Positions 1 to 13,285 of a stretch of DNA of 64,000 nucleotides are shown one piece after another. The stretch's first letter is position 1. Every line of letters begins with the position of its first letter. The notes beneath the pieces are model-generated. The model did not search any database. It had not been told where the DNA came from and saw only the letters and a list, made by a program, of their open reading frames with translations. The DNA is from Siphonodentalium dalli (lineage: Eukaryota; Mollusca; Scaphopoda; Gadilida; Siphonodentaliidae): assembly GCA_032622095.1 (NCBI GenBank), contig CP136062.1, positions 54,417,849-54,481,848 of the forward strand. The letters are read 5' to 3'. A program made the position numbers and the translations under genes.

Positions 1-942
1 ACATTAGGATGCCACATGGAGTGCATCGGCCAACAAACATGAACAATACATGCGCTCTGTATCACCATTATAATTGCGAGGTGAATGTAATATACCATTA
101 GAAGATGAATCCATATAAATAATGCATTTCTTAATAGTATCTTATATATTCGCTGAGGTTTTATGTCGTGTTAATATGTTGTAATATGTTAAATAGCAAT
201 TGCTGAGTAGAACCAGGTTTATATAATTGTGTTTCATATTAGGCTGAATTATTTACTTATATTGGAAGGTGGGGTCCCAAATTGTTGGGCTGGAAAATAA
301 TTTTAAAAATGCACAGATGGTGGGGCGGGTGGAACGAAACATATTTTTGTCAGAACTGTCTGCAATTGTTTTCAAGACCCCCATACATTAGCTAAGAATA
401 TTTCAAAGTAAAGCTTACTTATGTTCTTTATATTCGTATTATTTGATTATCCCTATCAGAGGAATTCGTGAGAAGTATGGCTGGTATGTGCGAAGAATGT
501 CTTATCTTGATGTATAAATGCTTGCCGGATTTTGTTTTGTTTATGACAGTTGTGTTGTGATAGTTTTCTAATAAAAATTGAGAAGACAAACCTTTTTGAT
601 TTAACTATAATTTACCCACTTTAGCTGTATATTATCCGCATTAATACTCTTGGAGAAGAAAAACTCTCTCCGTGAGTTGTGCAAAACCTCTACACTCAAA
701 CAACGCAAGTGTTAAAATGGATTCACCAACCAAGTGTTACTTTTTCCCAACACGTACAGTGCTCCATCTTACACTTGGAATTCCAATTGTAACACATTCG
801 CAGAGTTCTGAAATCGGAATACCACCATATACGAGTAGCACTGGCACTACGATGCTAATGGACACTTTAAATTGCACTTACAACTTGGTATATGATGTTT
901 CTACGGCTCGTTTGATTGGTACCACGTTGTTGAATTATCTAT
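1..942. other. No gene recognised; contains one copy of a dispersed repeat
   Basis: AT-rich. About 475-655 matches 30470-30650 (shared AATGTCTT.TCTTGAT, GGTTTTCTAATAAAA-like and AAAGACAAAC phrases). The 104-codon frame at 672-986 runs into the foldback repeat and has no recognisable domain. Confidence 0.5.
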
Positions 943-1378
943 GTGGAGTAAAACTATGTATTATCCGTCATTGTTTAAACGTTTGATCAGACCTATACAT
1001 GTGACCAAGGTATGTTTTTGTTTGTAACTCTTCCATGCGCATGTCCTACATGAGTCATGACTCTTGACCAAGGTGGAATCACCACCAATATTGATCAATT
1101 TGCATCTTGTTTTATCATTTGCCGTTTAACTTCGGACCACTTGGCGGTGACTGACGCGACACTGGCAGTTCACACTCCACAACTTCAAAGGATAAAACAA
1201 GATGCAAATTGATAAATTGATCAATATTGGTGGTGATTCCTGATTCCTGATCAAGAGTTATGAGTCATGTAGGACATGCATGTGGAAGAGATAAAAACAA
1301 AAACATATTTTGCTAGCATGTATGGGCCTGATCAAAAGTTTAAACAATGGCGGGCAATACATAGTTTTACTGTGCAAA
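943..1378. repeat. Foldback repeat with about 185-bp arms
   Basis: About 943-1128 recurs inverted at about 1190-1378 with mismatches. Shared phrases include AGTAAAACTATGTATT, GCATGTCCTACATGA and TTGCATCTTGTTTTATC. The spacer is about 60 bp. The small frames on both strands here are by-products of the palindrome. Confidence 0.7.
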
Positions 1379-4300
1379 TTTGGAGTTTGGACAGTGAAAT
1401 TATCTATTACAACAATTTCGTCCACAAACAATTTTGATCCACTCAACCGTTCCAGAAAATATACCATTATAAAATATGGCACCAATATCAAAAAGCGACA
1501 CTCTGTGTAGAACAATTAATTGTTTTCGAAGGCTAATTTATGTCAAATATCAGTTTTAGAATAACTTAATGAATTACATAAATCTCACTGCGCATACAGT
1601 AAACGCTAACATATGTCATGTTATAACACCCTTGTATCTGGTATCACCGAAGCGGAGGGTTATCGCCAAAATGGAGTATGTGGGGAAAGTCATGTTCACG
1701 TATATGATATGGAAATATCTCTGTTTGTAATCGTAAACAGATAACGGACAACACACGTGTGCGTCCATGCGAAGCAGGACTATTTGCCCATCCAATGTCA
1801 GTCGGTTCTCCCAGATCAAACCATTTACAATTTTGAAGCGAATTATGTCAATAATGTTTTTGCTTTTGCTCTCTCAAATTTTCGATAACATATATTCGCT
1901 AGTAAAACCTGGCCTTCTACGCTGTCGGACATTTGCCAGGATATAACTGAATATGTCAATGAAGCACAGAATTTAACATTATTTTAAAATTCCGTATTAT
2001 TCTTAACATGCGCGCGATATGGTGGGACCGCTGTCTGCCCAGCTGGATGCCAAAGTCGCGGATGAAGATGTCGCTAGCGTCGGATATTGTGTGCAGAAAA
2101 TATGCGTTACACTTATAGAGTTCTGTCGATTTTTCGCGTATATCTGAAATAATAATCCATAATATTTCAAAGCATTGTGTCTATTATGAATGTATTTTAA
2201 TTGAAATTAATTGAAAATTCTTCTGAGCATTTTCTTATTCAAAACGGCGAATGAATGATAACGTAATGCATTGATCACACGAAGGTTAATGGTGTGGTTC
2301 ATGTATACATGTAGCTAACCGGATATGCGTTTAGTGTTAACCGATTTGGGGTTGGTATAGTGTAAACTCTTTGTTATAGTCATGATGTTTGACACACTTA
2401 CTAGTTCTTTCTACTCGAGTAGACCGTTACACGACAATTAAACCGGATTATGTGATCGGATATACATACATGTATATCGTATATTGGTACACATTATGCA
2501 ATATCTGGCTGGTTCAAGAGTTATCATATACTATTGTGACATTTCTATTTAACCATAAACGGTCATGCATATATATGACCACAATGTATTTGTCTGCATT
2601 CTCATCTGAATATTAGCCGTCACCGCTTCGTTGTTTCTATATAAACCTGTGACCAGCGTGGGCTTACCAAGCATAAACATTGGGTTGGGGTGACTGGCAT
2701 TCCGACGTAAGCTGAACACCATGTAAGCAAGGCGCTAGTCAACACACGATTGAAAGTAATTAAACAAATTAATTCACAAAATTTTATGAGAACCCACAGT
2801 AATTATCACTGAATTAACCAATGGATATAACTGCTATATACAACATACTTATTGACAATGTGGTACACACTTATACTGTCATGATTGCTATGTACGCATG
2901 TGTATTTAAATAGCCCGTCTGTGTTACACTAAACCCTGCCAATTGGGTCACTCTGTTTATATCCGAGTAATCCACAGAGTGTAACACGAACAGAACGTTA
3001 CAAAATGTTGACCTTTTCTGAACTAATCAATAAACGCGGTCAGCATAATAATTGGGCATTTTTCACAGTACAGCCGAATTGCATCATTCATATCGATGAC
3101 GTTATTGTTGCTATGTACCCCAACGACCACAGCGCCGTAACCCCCAATAACCCAAACACCCACTATATATTAATTTCTTAAATAAAATCCTATATAGTAA
3201 GAACATAAGAGGACATAAGAACATAAAAACAAAACCAAACATACACGAACATACCCTTACACATGTACACATGTGCCGACCTGTTCGGAAGATAATGGGG
3301 ATATTTTCAAACAGAAACAGTCAAAATGCGAAATATATCATCCGTATCATACCCATCCGAACTCAGTTTTTTTGCGACATTTCATTGCATATATTTTTCT
3401 ATCGGTACACGTATTGCCCGCCGTCAATAACTGATCATTATGTCACAAACGAACTACCTAACGTCACAAAGTGTCTATTATTTATGATAAAATCGGAAAT
3501 GAGCAGGAATTTCTATTAAATCTATCGATGTGAGAGAAAGATCTGATCACTATTCCATTGAGGGAAGATTCCGCTTGCGAAAGTATGTTTTGAATAGTAA
3601 ATATCATCTTCATTCATCAAAAGCCGCATGATCTGTTTTGGTGGTACCATCCGCGTTGGCGATACCAGGTACACGGGGTGTATTATTAGTTTGTTGTCCA
3701 CATGCTAGACTATTACTCATTTTACGAGGAATTGCCTGAACTATTGTCGATCACATTTTCCCCGTGTGTAACTGCGCCCTAATGCACACAGGCCCATGTG
3801 TAGCAGATACACCAATATATACTATAACAGTGACTGTTTTAGTATATATTGATATCTGGTATTTTTCCTCAGGGGCCTGTGCTAATACATCGTTCTCTCG
3901 CGCACTCCGCATGTAAAAAGCGAATCAGCACACACCTTTATCGGTTTATATTAAATCACATAAAACACAAAAGTGACAGGCCCAAATGCAGTGTCACAAT
4001 TTTACTAGACACATCGATATGGAATATATGCCGGTGTCACTAAACAACGCCTGGTCCCGGGTTATGTGCACAAAATGGACTCCCATTGTGACTTCAGATC
4101 TCTAAAACAGTCAAGATTTAAATTCGAAACTTTCTAAATTGGAGTAAAAATTGGGCGCAAACGATGTCTCAATTTTGATTCAATTTCCATCGAATTTCAA
4201 TCTGAACTTTTTTTTCAAACTGGCTGCATGTCCAAGGGCTATGCAGAATATATACTGGATTAACAGGGCTATGCGGAAGTAACAGGTGGCCGACGTTCGC

Positions 4301-4984
4301 CCAGTTATCTGATTTGGAGAACAAATATTACTGGCATTGATCTGAAACGCTCAGAAAAAAATTCGACCGAAAAAGTGTGGCTTTGGGCCAAGAGCGTCCA
4401 TATGATTGTCCGTCGCCCAAAAGGAACAGATAATAAAAAACATTCTCAATATTTAATTTAATGAACATTTACCAAGAAATATTTCCAGCTGATCTGGAGA
4501 AATACACTCGCCAAACCCTTGGGAAAGTGGTTGGATATTGCTATGGTTTGTTTTATGCCTACTGTACATGTATATTCTGAACGATGAGATGTACAATGTA
4601 TATACGGGATTCATATATACACGTTTTGTGAAGATAGGCGATAAACTGGTTTTTGTCACATTTAACGCCCCTCCGACAACCACATTGGTAACCTGTACTG
4701 AGCCTATTTTTGTATATTTAAACGACAGCATTAACTTTTCCTGTAAAACGGAGATGACTTAAACAAGATGAATGGAGAAGTTAGGTGCAAATTGACAATG
4801 TTATTTTGAAAGTTTTAACCTGTACAATTAATTTTCTCAAAACACGTTGACCCTTTAAGTCATCTTTTGAGTTTTCCAGATTGCCCCATGTTAACGTATG
4901 TGGTGGGCAGACAGACAGAAGGACATACATTCGTAAAGATAAAAAAATATTTCTTCTGTCGTTATTAAAGCGGCGGGGTGTCAC
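1379..4984. other. No gene recognised
   Basis: AT-rich non-coding DNA. An imperfect inverted repeat of about 40-bp arms lies at 3788-3882 (CACAGGCCC ... GGGGCCTGTG). Short frames have no domain signal. Confidence 0.5.
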
Positions 4985-7835
4985 TGGTAACTACATATCC
5001 ATTTCCGATATTGTTTCTGAAAGCAATGAAAAAACTACCGTTATCGACTAACATTATATAGGGCTTATATGAAGGAAAACGGTTTCTAGATTAAATCACA
5101 TTTAAAATGCAGAACAAAAGGTACCATAGCACTCATCAGGAATCCAGCTTTTATACCTAAACAAACGTGAAATCAATCGAGACGATTGCGGTAAGAATGG
5201 GCTCTCAACATAGAACTTGATACGTGACGTTCGGAGCTCTGCACATTATTGGATTTCTCAGATACTTAACGCGGAATAAGACAACCAATCAGAAACCACG
5301 ACGCTCATCGCGTGGGACACAATGCCACACATTTGATCGTGATACAAACCACTTGCAAGGGATAGTCGCTTAGGCTATCCTCCTTGTAGCTGCTCGTGGA
5401 AGTGACTCGTGACAGAGCTAGTTATAATCAATCGATTCTGAAGGTAAGGACACTATTAATCCACATCCCTATTTACATCTACAACAACCACAGAAAGCAG
5501 CTTCGCAAAACACATATTACATCTATTAAAGCTGCTTGTCTGGTTGCGCTTTGAAATACACTTAACAATATTAGCTTTTTGGTTGTTTTCGGTGTCGACA
5601 TAGGCCACTAAATAACCTGCTCAACCTTGCTATGAGCATAATATGTCACGATAAACGCAATAAAGTCATACAAAATACAACTGAAACGCAATGTTTGGGT
5701 TCAGTACAAGAACTATGCTATATGCATTCATCAGAATTATGGGATCAATAACAGGGGGGGGGGTCAGGAAAAACATTTCGGATACAAGGTGGAAATTTTG
5801 TGTTTTTCAGTTTTTGGGACCCACCACCCCAGGAGCGTAAGTTTTTTCACCCAGGTCTGGGACACCCACCCGGGACAGTAAGTTTTATTCAACCCAGGTC
5901 TGGGACACCCACCCCCAAAATTTATGAAAATCTTGTAAATTCTACTAAATAATGTGTTGTTGGCACGGTAAGGGTCTCCCATTGTGTCTGCACCGGAACT
6001 GAGAGAACGCTGATCAAGTACACCCACAAAAAATAAACAAACAAAGCACATGGCTGAAAAATATGCCAACAAAACCAGTGACAAAACCTTTAAAAAAACA
6101 AATATTTATGGTTATATAGGTAAAATATCCACTTTAACAGGATAGTTGTGTCCCTTATTATCAATAGGTTAAAATATGTGCATGTGTAAAGTAAAAACAC
6201 CATTAATTTGATTAAATAAACACAGTTCCAGTCCTCTCCATGTGGGAAATCACTGGTGAGCAATGAGGAGCTCCCCTTAAAATCATTCTAGGCGAGTGGC
6301 GAGTAGCTCTCCTACAAAATGTCGAGGCGAGTAGTATCCCAGCAGTTATCTCCCGAAGGCCTGATGGGGGAGAGTACGGGATGGGGTCAGGGGGCCTTCC
6401 CCGGAAAATTTTGAAAATTAGATGCTCTGAGATGTAATCTGGAGCCTTTTAATGCTCCAATCAGTGAACAACACGTTATTATGTGGCTTAAGTCACTGTA
6501 GTCATGTATCAACATCGACTATGTACTGCGACCACGTGGTCACTGTATTTATAGTTTATTCAATATCTTGACTGATATCATTAATATAAACAAATAATGC
6601 CAAATGATTTTCGACTTTTTGACAGCAAATCAATCTAATGGGTAATACATGATACATTACCGGTATTTAAAATTACTAGGGTTTCCAGTGGGATTTCAAG
6701 GAATGAGGGAACCAAGAACTGTTAAGCAATATGAATTTCTATGTTAGAGGATACCTGCGTGTATAATAAGTTAAAAAGCCAATATAAACAATGAGAAAAG
6801 ATGAGAATGGATTTTTTTTCATTGCAATTTTTTTTCTCGACCAAAACCGGACCCACCCCATGGTTTCAAATGTTAAAGGGAGAAATTGTGGACAAAAATT
6901 ATAGACCCCCCCCCCCCCTCACTTGTATAAGGCTATAGCATGCACTACTATATGAATCTGATTGTTTCAATTCATTTTTAAGCTGTAATTTGTCTTAGAA
7001 ATGATTTTGGAAAAAAATTGTATGACATCAGAAAAAATCTGCATTCCGGGCTCGGGAACACTCACCCACCCGGTCCTTGTATCCTATAATGTTTTCCGAC
7101 CCCCCCCCCCCCCCCCAGACCCCCTGTCAATAACGGAATTTCCTGAAAAGGTATATTGAGTTCATTATCAATAATTATTACAAAAAGTTCACGCCCTGCT
7201 TTCTCTTCGTTTTAAACTGATGTAGTGCCATTATTGTTTCTGAGCGACGACAGCTCTACATTTTCTTATCATGGTCTATAGTTTGAAGCGGCCGCTGACT
7301 AAAAGACTGAGCCGGCACAAACGAAACGACATCAAATTTATCGAAAAATATAAGAACAATTGCAGCGCTATATTCATGTCGACGATTTTATTTGGAAATA
7401 CTCCGAGTATGGTAGTTTTGACATACTCTTACCAAATTATTTATACATAAGTGTGGGTTTCGAACGAGTCATGACCGTGTAACATGGGCCGCGCTTACAA
7501 AAGGTTTTCGATTGAACTATTTCGTCCATATACCTTTTTGTTGTATTGGTGAAAATAAACAACAATTGACTTATGCCTGCTGATATATTGAAAAAAGTTC
7601 TCAAATTTGTATCACTTTGATAACCCTTTTGTTAGATTGCCTATAATACACCATGCATTAGTCGGCATGTGGTGGACCACCGGAAGGCTACACAAAATAA
7701 TAATTTACCATATGAGCACATCTGAGATCACATTTATATATACGGCGAACTTTAAATATATGTTTGTACTGCAATTGTCATAGATGAGACGATACGTGTA
7801 CATCCCCGTGTCTTGTTTGATATTGAACAATAATA
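4985..7835 (+). repeat. Dispersed repeat R1, copy A (split by a hAT-like element)
   Basis: R1 matches 4985-5744 and 7127-7835. The best conserved block (about 5200-5460) contains TGACGTTCGGAG, TTATTGGATTTCTCAG, a CCAATC box and GATTCTGAAGGTAAGG, a good splice-donor consensus at 5444. The right part shares GGGTTTCGAACGAGTCA and CATCCCCGTGTCTTG with copies B and C. No protein was recognised in R1. Confidence 0.8.
5752..7126. mobile_element. Non-autonomous hAT-like element with CAGGGG ends
   Basis: It begins CAGGGG with a long G run and ends in a C run and CCCCTG. TCAATAA stands directly on both sides (5745-5751 and 7127-7133; 8 bp if the following C is counted), a hAT-like target duplication. 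It interrupts R1 copy A exactly between sequences that are contiguous in copy C. The interior has C-rich phrases (CCCAGGTCTGGGACACCCACC, twice near 5850 and 5905) and no transposase. Confidence 0.68.
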
Positions 7836-8949
7836 ATTTGACAAAACTAGTTACGTTTTTCCCCAATACAATTGAGAACACAAGAAGATAATGACGAAAA
7901 TGAAAATAATAAGAAGCAATACAAGATAATGGAACACATGTGATACACAGGACTCAGGTGAATGTTAAGTGGTACTCAGGATACATAGCCATCTGTTAAC
8001 TGGTACTCGGGATTCATATTACCATTTTAATCGGTATTCAGGATTCAACAACAAGCTTAAGGCTGGTATGCCCTAGTTGTTCCACTTTTGATTAGTTCTT
8101 AGCCAAAATGATACATTTTGATGTCAGTCAGTCTCACACGTCTTGGTGTTTTAAAGTTACTTCATGTGTGGAAAGTATCTTAATAGTGTGAAATAACCAT
8201 GATCTCTCTGTTAACTGGTATTTGGGATTAGTTGGGGTAGGAGATGACATCCTGACAAATTTGGTTCGTTTTCCACTGATAAGTAGTTCTAGAAATAACA
8301 ATATTTTAGAGACCATCGCGATGTCAGGCTGCTTTCATGTCGATTAAAACAATGGTCTCTCACGTGTCTGAATTACTCAAATATTTGAATATCTGCACGG
8401 GGGGGGGGGGGGGGGCGGGTTGGGTTGGTTTTTCTGAGAGGCAAAAACGCATTTGTTTACAAACTCATGCATTTTTGTTTTTACTAAGCACCTTTTGTGC
8501 CAATATTTGATAGTTATAACAGTTAAATGCATATTATAACTGCAAAAAACACCATAGTTATGTTACTGGGAAATCATAAGGGCCTTAATGGAGTTGACGT
8601 TAAACTATGGAATGTTGCATAATTATGGGACGGTGAGGTGATAAATTTCCTTCCCGACCCTCATTCGGAAAGAAACTTCGAAATATATAAAACATAAATA
8701 AATAAACTTGTCTTGATGTAACTAAGACCTTTAACCCTAGATCATTGTGTGCATGGAAAAAGAGCAACTTTCTCAAACATTAAAGTGACAATTCAAACGT
8801 GTTACAGACACGTAGGTCGGAGTTGGATGGTGGTGTCTGTTTACTGGGCTAAACATGTTTTATTCAATCCGATTGCATCAAATTAAGTTAACAAATAAAG
8901 CAATACAAACGACTGAAACACGCATATAGCACATATGTAAACAAATTGT
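7836..8949. other. No gene; short tandem repeats and a 17-G run
   Basis: A phrase near GGTACTCGGGATTCAT repeats at 31-bp spacing at 7971, 8002 and 8033. A run of 17 G lies at 8399-8415, followed by GGG-containing sequence that could form a quadruplex. Otherwise nothing recognised. Confidence 0.5.
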
Positions 8950-9885
8950 TTCATATAAAAGTCTTCTCTTTGATTTCTGAGTATTTTGCTGTCGGACTGT
9001 ATCTTTTGGAACGGGAAAATATATAATTTCCCACCTCCGCATTCATCCAAGTGTCCAATGAGCGGAACTTTTCGATATTATGGTGGTCTAATTTGCTGCT
9101 TATGAATTCTCGTTCTTTCTCGCAGTGTATTGCCCGTTTCGCAGACGTAATGGTCTTAACATCCATGACAGACGATACTGTAAATTAAATTTCTTGTTCC
9201 GCAGTCCATAGAAATATTCGGATAAATTTTCATCCAATTTTTTGTGTTAGGTTTCCGCCGGTATGGACATATTTGCATGTCCTACATCGTTTGTCACCAC
9301 ATTTATCAACTACATTTAGTTTCCCACCAGTTGTGAATCGTTTTCAAGTTTTTCGGCTGACGTTTGCTCGGTAATACATGTATATCATCTGATTTCATTA
9401 CGGCATTCATTATTTAACTTGTCTGTAGGATGGGAAATAATTGTTTTGCAACTGTGGCCATATTAGGATGTTGGATCCGATGCGCGTAGATCCGCGATGG
9501 GAATGGCTCTTGCGCGTTCTATGCCATCCTGAATCAGTTTTGTTTCGGATAGTGTTGTTTTTCTAGAAAAACCTTCAGCTGAGAAGGTCTATTGTCACGT
9601 TGTTTGTCTTGACTGGCGATTGTGCACACCCGTCTTGCCAGACAATATGGGATGCTACGCTTAGTGTGCGATAGGTGGCATGAACAGAAATCCAGATATT
9701 GATTTGTGTCTGATAGGTTGTAGAATATGTCCGTTTGTAATTTATTTTTGTCATCCAAAACAAGCGCATCCAGAAATGGTAATTTTTCACGTCACCATTC
9801 TGATATAAATTTGATTGACGGATGAAGTGAGTTCAGAAGTGAAAGGAGCTGGTTGAGGGTCTCTGATTTCAAACAAATCTTTCAA
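8950..9885 (-). pseudogene. Decayed Penelope-like element: RT end and GIY-YIG part
   Basis: On the minus strand, frames at about 9880-9534 read LNQLLSLLNSLHPSIKF, then KLPFLDALVLDD, then DIFYNLSDTNQYLDFCSCH and HTKRSIPYCLARRVCT, the conserved C-terminal run of Penelope-like reverse transcriptases. Further along, SKRQPKNLK, then NLIYSIVCHGC and HYVCETGNTLRER (a degenerate GIY-YIG core) and KYSEIKEK follow. Stops and frameshifts separate the parts, so it is dead. The N-terminal RT motifs are absent: a 5'-truncated copy. The identification rests on remembered family phrases and is strong for the first block. Confidence 0.75.
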
Positions 9886-10639
9886 ATAAATGTTATATTA
9901 TATGCATACTAGTCCCAGATACCAATTTAAGGTGTTGGATAGTGACTATAGTAAGTGAGCGGCTTGAGTTCAGGCTCGGTATCAACATAATTGTTCATGT
10001 GTGCCACGCGTTATCTCAATCTACTTTCCGTCAATTAATTTGGTTACTTCTTGTCCACAGAAATTCGTAATTTAATTTATATCAAATTATTAACTTTGAT
10101 TTTAAGATAAGCTGTTAACCTGAACGTTTAAAGAAGGCCCCATCGACTCAAATTACTTATTTGTCTATATATTCTCGACATTAGATCATTGTTATCGCAC
10201 ATACAGTATCCCTTTAATCTCTCCATTAAAAGTGTTTCACAATAACGCGCACGTTAATTGTTGTGTGTAGAAGTATATATAGTTCTAAGGAAATGCCAGT
10301 TCTTCTTGCCATATACAAGACACACGTAGAGTCATACATAGCAGTATCGTGTGATTATACGCACAGAGTGTCAGAGCCAATCTTTTCCGTGATCATCGCA
10401 ATAATCTTGCTAAAGCCCACGATAGCGCACATATAACGTTGTTTGGTATAGGTCAAGTGTATTAATAGGTTCATACCAATTTATCTGTAAAAATGTCAAC
10501 ATTGTGGAGGTTTTAATCTATATTTATTTATGATTTTTTTATTTGGTGTTCATGGACTTTGAATGTGCCTTCAATAGCTTATAACCTATTTTTTAAACAA
10601 AAAGTCATAGTGGACACGGAATAAAATGAGACCGAAAGT
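9886..10639. other. No gene recognised
   Basis: AT-rich. No repeat or coding signal seen. Confidence 0.4.
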
Positions 10640-10654
10640 ATAAAGTATATAATG

Positions 10655-10935
10655 TGTTGACACTATTCGATGAACAGACACATTTAATTTATTGATACTA
10701 TACACTGGACAGACATATATAATTTGTTGACACTATACGATGGACAGACGCGTATAATTTGTTGACACTATACGATGGACAGACATATATAATTTGTTGA
10801 CACTATGCGCTGGACATACATATAATTTGTTGACACTATACGATGGCCAGACACATATAATTTATTGACACTATACGATGGACAGACACATATAATTTGT
10901 TGACACTATACGGTGGACAGACACATATCATTTAC
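10655..10935. repeat. Minisatellite, about 41-bp unit, seven copies
   Basis: Units carry TTGTTGACACTATACGATGG and ACAGACACATATAA with scattered substitutions. No spacers as in CRISPR arrays. Confidence 0.88.
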
Positions 10936-11129
10936 GCCGGGCAGTAAACATAAACTTTACGATCAATTGAAATTCATCGAGTAATTTTCCCGTTTTACAA
11001 TTTTAATGGACAGAGCATTTGATGTTCGCCCTTCAGGTCATGTCATGAATCTCTACTCTAGCTATGCCCATAAAGATCATACGAAACATGGAAAACATGG
11101 AAATAAATTTAACTAAACACCTGAAAAAA
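10936..11129. other. Unique sequence with a fragment of the 121-bp repeat
   Basis: 11038-11085 resembles the repeat unit at 36885-36930 (CATGAATCTCTACTCT, then AAGATCATA). Confidence 0.5.
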
Positions 11130-11134
11130 AGAAA

Positions 11135-11855
11135 GTCCCCCCCAATATATTCGTTAATATTTTATGAGATATTGGATGGAGTTTGACGAAACTTTACGCA
11201 AATGGTGGTATATGATACACAACCTGTGTGAGGCACCGTCATGTGAGTTATGTTTTGGCCGGCTGAGCGTGAATTTAATGGAAGATGTGTGCTTTTCAAA
11301 AGTTGCAAAACACTGACGTAGAGTGGAAATCACTCCATTGTTCACACAAGTTGTTACTGGCTGTAAATGTGGTTTAAACGTGACAATGTGAGTCCACGAT
11401 AACATGCGTGTCATCTTCAGGACACAATGTTCCTGCTGCATGCCCAGGCCATTCAGTCTAACCACATTACTTTGGAATGACACCTTGAAGTTTCATGCTG
11501 TGAGCAACACATATTTATTGAAATCAGTCTCTTTGAAGCTATTTTTAATTAAACCATGTTTCCAACCATGCATGTAGGCCATTGAGGTACCAACATATAA
11601 GGATGTTCCAAGCCTCTGCGAGAAGTGGGGACCAAGGCACAGCTGAATGTCTGTGATCACTCTACCTGTGTTTTTGCAACTTTTGAAAAGTATCCCTCTT
11701 CCATTCAATGTGTGCTAACCCAGCCATATCTCACATCACAGTACAGTGATTATTACAATTGATGTCTTTGGTACAACAAATCACTTGATGAAAGTTTCAT
11801 CAAAATCCATCCAATATCTCATAAAATATTACCGAATATATTAGGGTGTTTATGC
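11135..11855. mobile_element. Non-autonomous DNA transposon with about 55-bp inverted ends
   Basis: About 11140-11197 (CAATATATTCGTTAATATTT, then ATGAGATATTGGATGG) recurs inverted at about 11795-11852. The ends match over about 55 bp with few differences. The interior has no transposase motif; the 109-codon minus frame at 11154-11483 runs into the terminal repeat. The superfamily is not assigned. Confidence 0.65.
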
Positions 11856-12888
11856 AACACTAATTAACAATCAACGCAGGTAATATATTTGTGTGTTAGT
11901 ACTTGTACCTTAATATCTATTTGACATAAGGGGATGGTCCAGTTCAATATTGCCTCACCACAAAACAATGGACATATATATGATTATAATATAAGCATCC
12001 CGACATCAGTGAGGTATAAGACGGTGTGTGATTGTCAGCAAGGACATATTGATGTGGCTGTCAGTGAAACAAGTGTAAACAATATGAGAGATTGGAGTTT
12101 CCATGGGAGCGCTTGTGACAAGGCTTGAATGTCATCGATTGCCAACATTGTCAGAATCTCAAAATTATTCTCACACTCTCCACAATAAAACCGGTGTACG
12201 ATACCCGTACAATCGATTAGCTTCCTGTATAAAAATCTTATTCTTCCATAATTTTTATTGGAATTTGGAATCAATGGGCACTTGCAATATTCTAACAGTT
12301 CACACTTCACATTAAGTAGGACCAAGACCACAATAGTGTCAGTGACCATATTTATAAACTAAAATAGTCCGCCCATACATTGTATATCCGGCGCATGTAC
12401 AATACACGAATCCCAATATATTGACATGTGCAGCATGAAACAACAATTTCTTTGACAGCCAATTCAAGTTCGTTATGTGTCCTTGGTATGTGGTAAATGT
12501 TATGAACGCTAAACTCTGCTGCGTTCTTCGTCAATATCTACCAGGGTTTTCTAACTTACCGGTATTCATGAATATCGGTAAAATGGACAAATATGGTAAA
12601 GATTGTGTTTCCGTGATCTTCCGAAGTCATAAAAAGATATAACACAAATAATTAATTTGCTCAAACTATCGCTCAAATCCGCGTTTCCCATAAAACATGT
12701 TATGCGAATAAACACAAAACATTTGGCATTCCAATGAAATAGTACCACAATGTATATATAATGTGTTGTAAATAAACAATTTATTAATAATACAAAAGAA
12801 AAGAAACTAGTACTTATAGGATACAATGTCATAAGTTTTACGTGTGGATGACCGTCGTCACTTCGCTTATGCCCAGTCATACTAAAAG
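11856..12888. other. No gene recognised
   Basis: Several short overlapping frames on both strands, none with a domain signal. Confidence 0.45.
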
Positions 12889-12891
12889 TCG

Positions 12892-12957
12892 ACCGCACCC
12901 GACCCTACCCGACCCTACCCGACAGCACCGGACCGCACCGACCCTACCAGACCCCAG
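12892..12957. repeat. Short tandem repeat, CGACCCTACC decamer
   Basis: About six units, partly degenerate (CGACAGCACC, GGACCGCACC). Confidence 0.75.
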
Positions 12958-13285
12958 GGGACCGAACGAGATTCACCATGCACTATCGTGCAGAATAGAC
13001 CTGTATCTAGGTAATTAGGGGTGAGACTAAATTCCTTACACAATTGAACAATATATTTAATTACACGATGAACAAAAACAGAGTCCTTGGTATACAACTG
13101 GCCGACGGGCCAGTCCACCTAAAGTTACAATTGTTGGTCGACAGACCAGTAAAGAGTCACACTTATAACTCGCCAGCACGTCCTAAATATCTTTCTAGTA
13201 CTTTGTTAAATCCATCTGGTAGCCTTTCATTGGTCATACGATTAAGTTTCACTAAGCCACATGTATAATAACCATTAAGGAAGCT
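12958..13285. other. No gene recognised
   Basis: No coding or repeat signal seen. Confidence 0.4.

Noticed and set aside
672-986. 104-codon plus-strand frame
   Set aside because: No recognisable domain; its end lies in a foldback repeat.
10655-10935. CRISPR-like array
   Set aside because: The 41-bp units are directly adjacent with no unique spacers, and the sequence is animal nuclear DNA; it is a minisatellite.
12892-12957. Telomere-like repeat
   Set aside because: The CGACCCTACC decamer is short, degenerate and not the TTAGGG type expected of animals.
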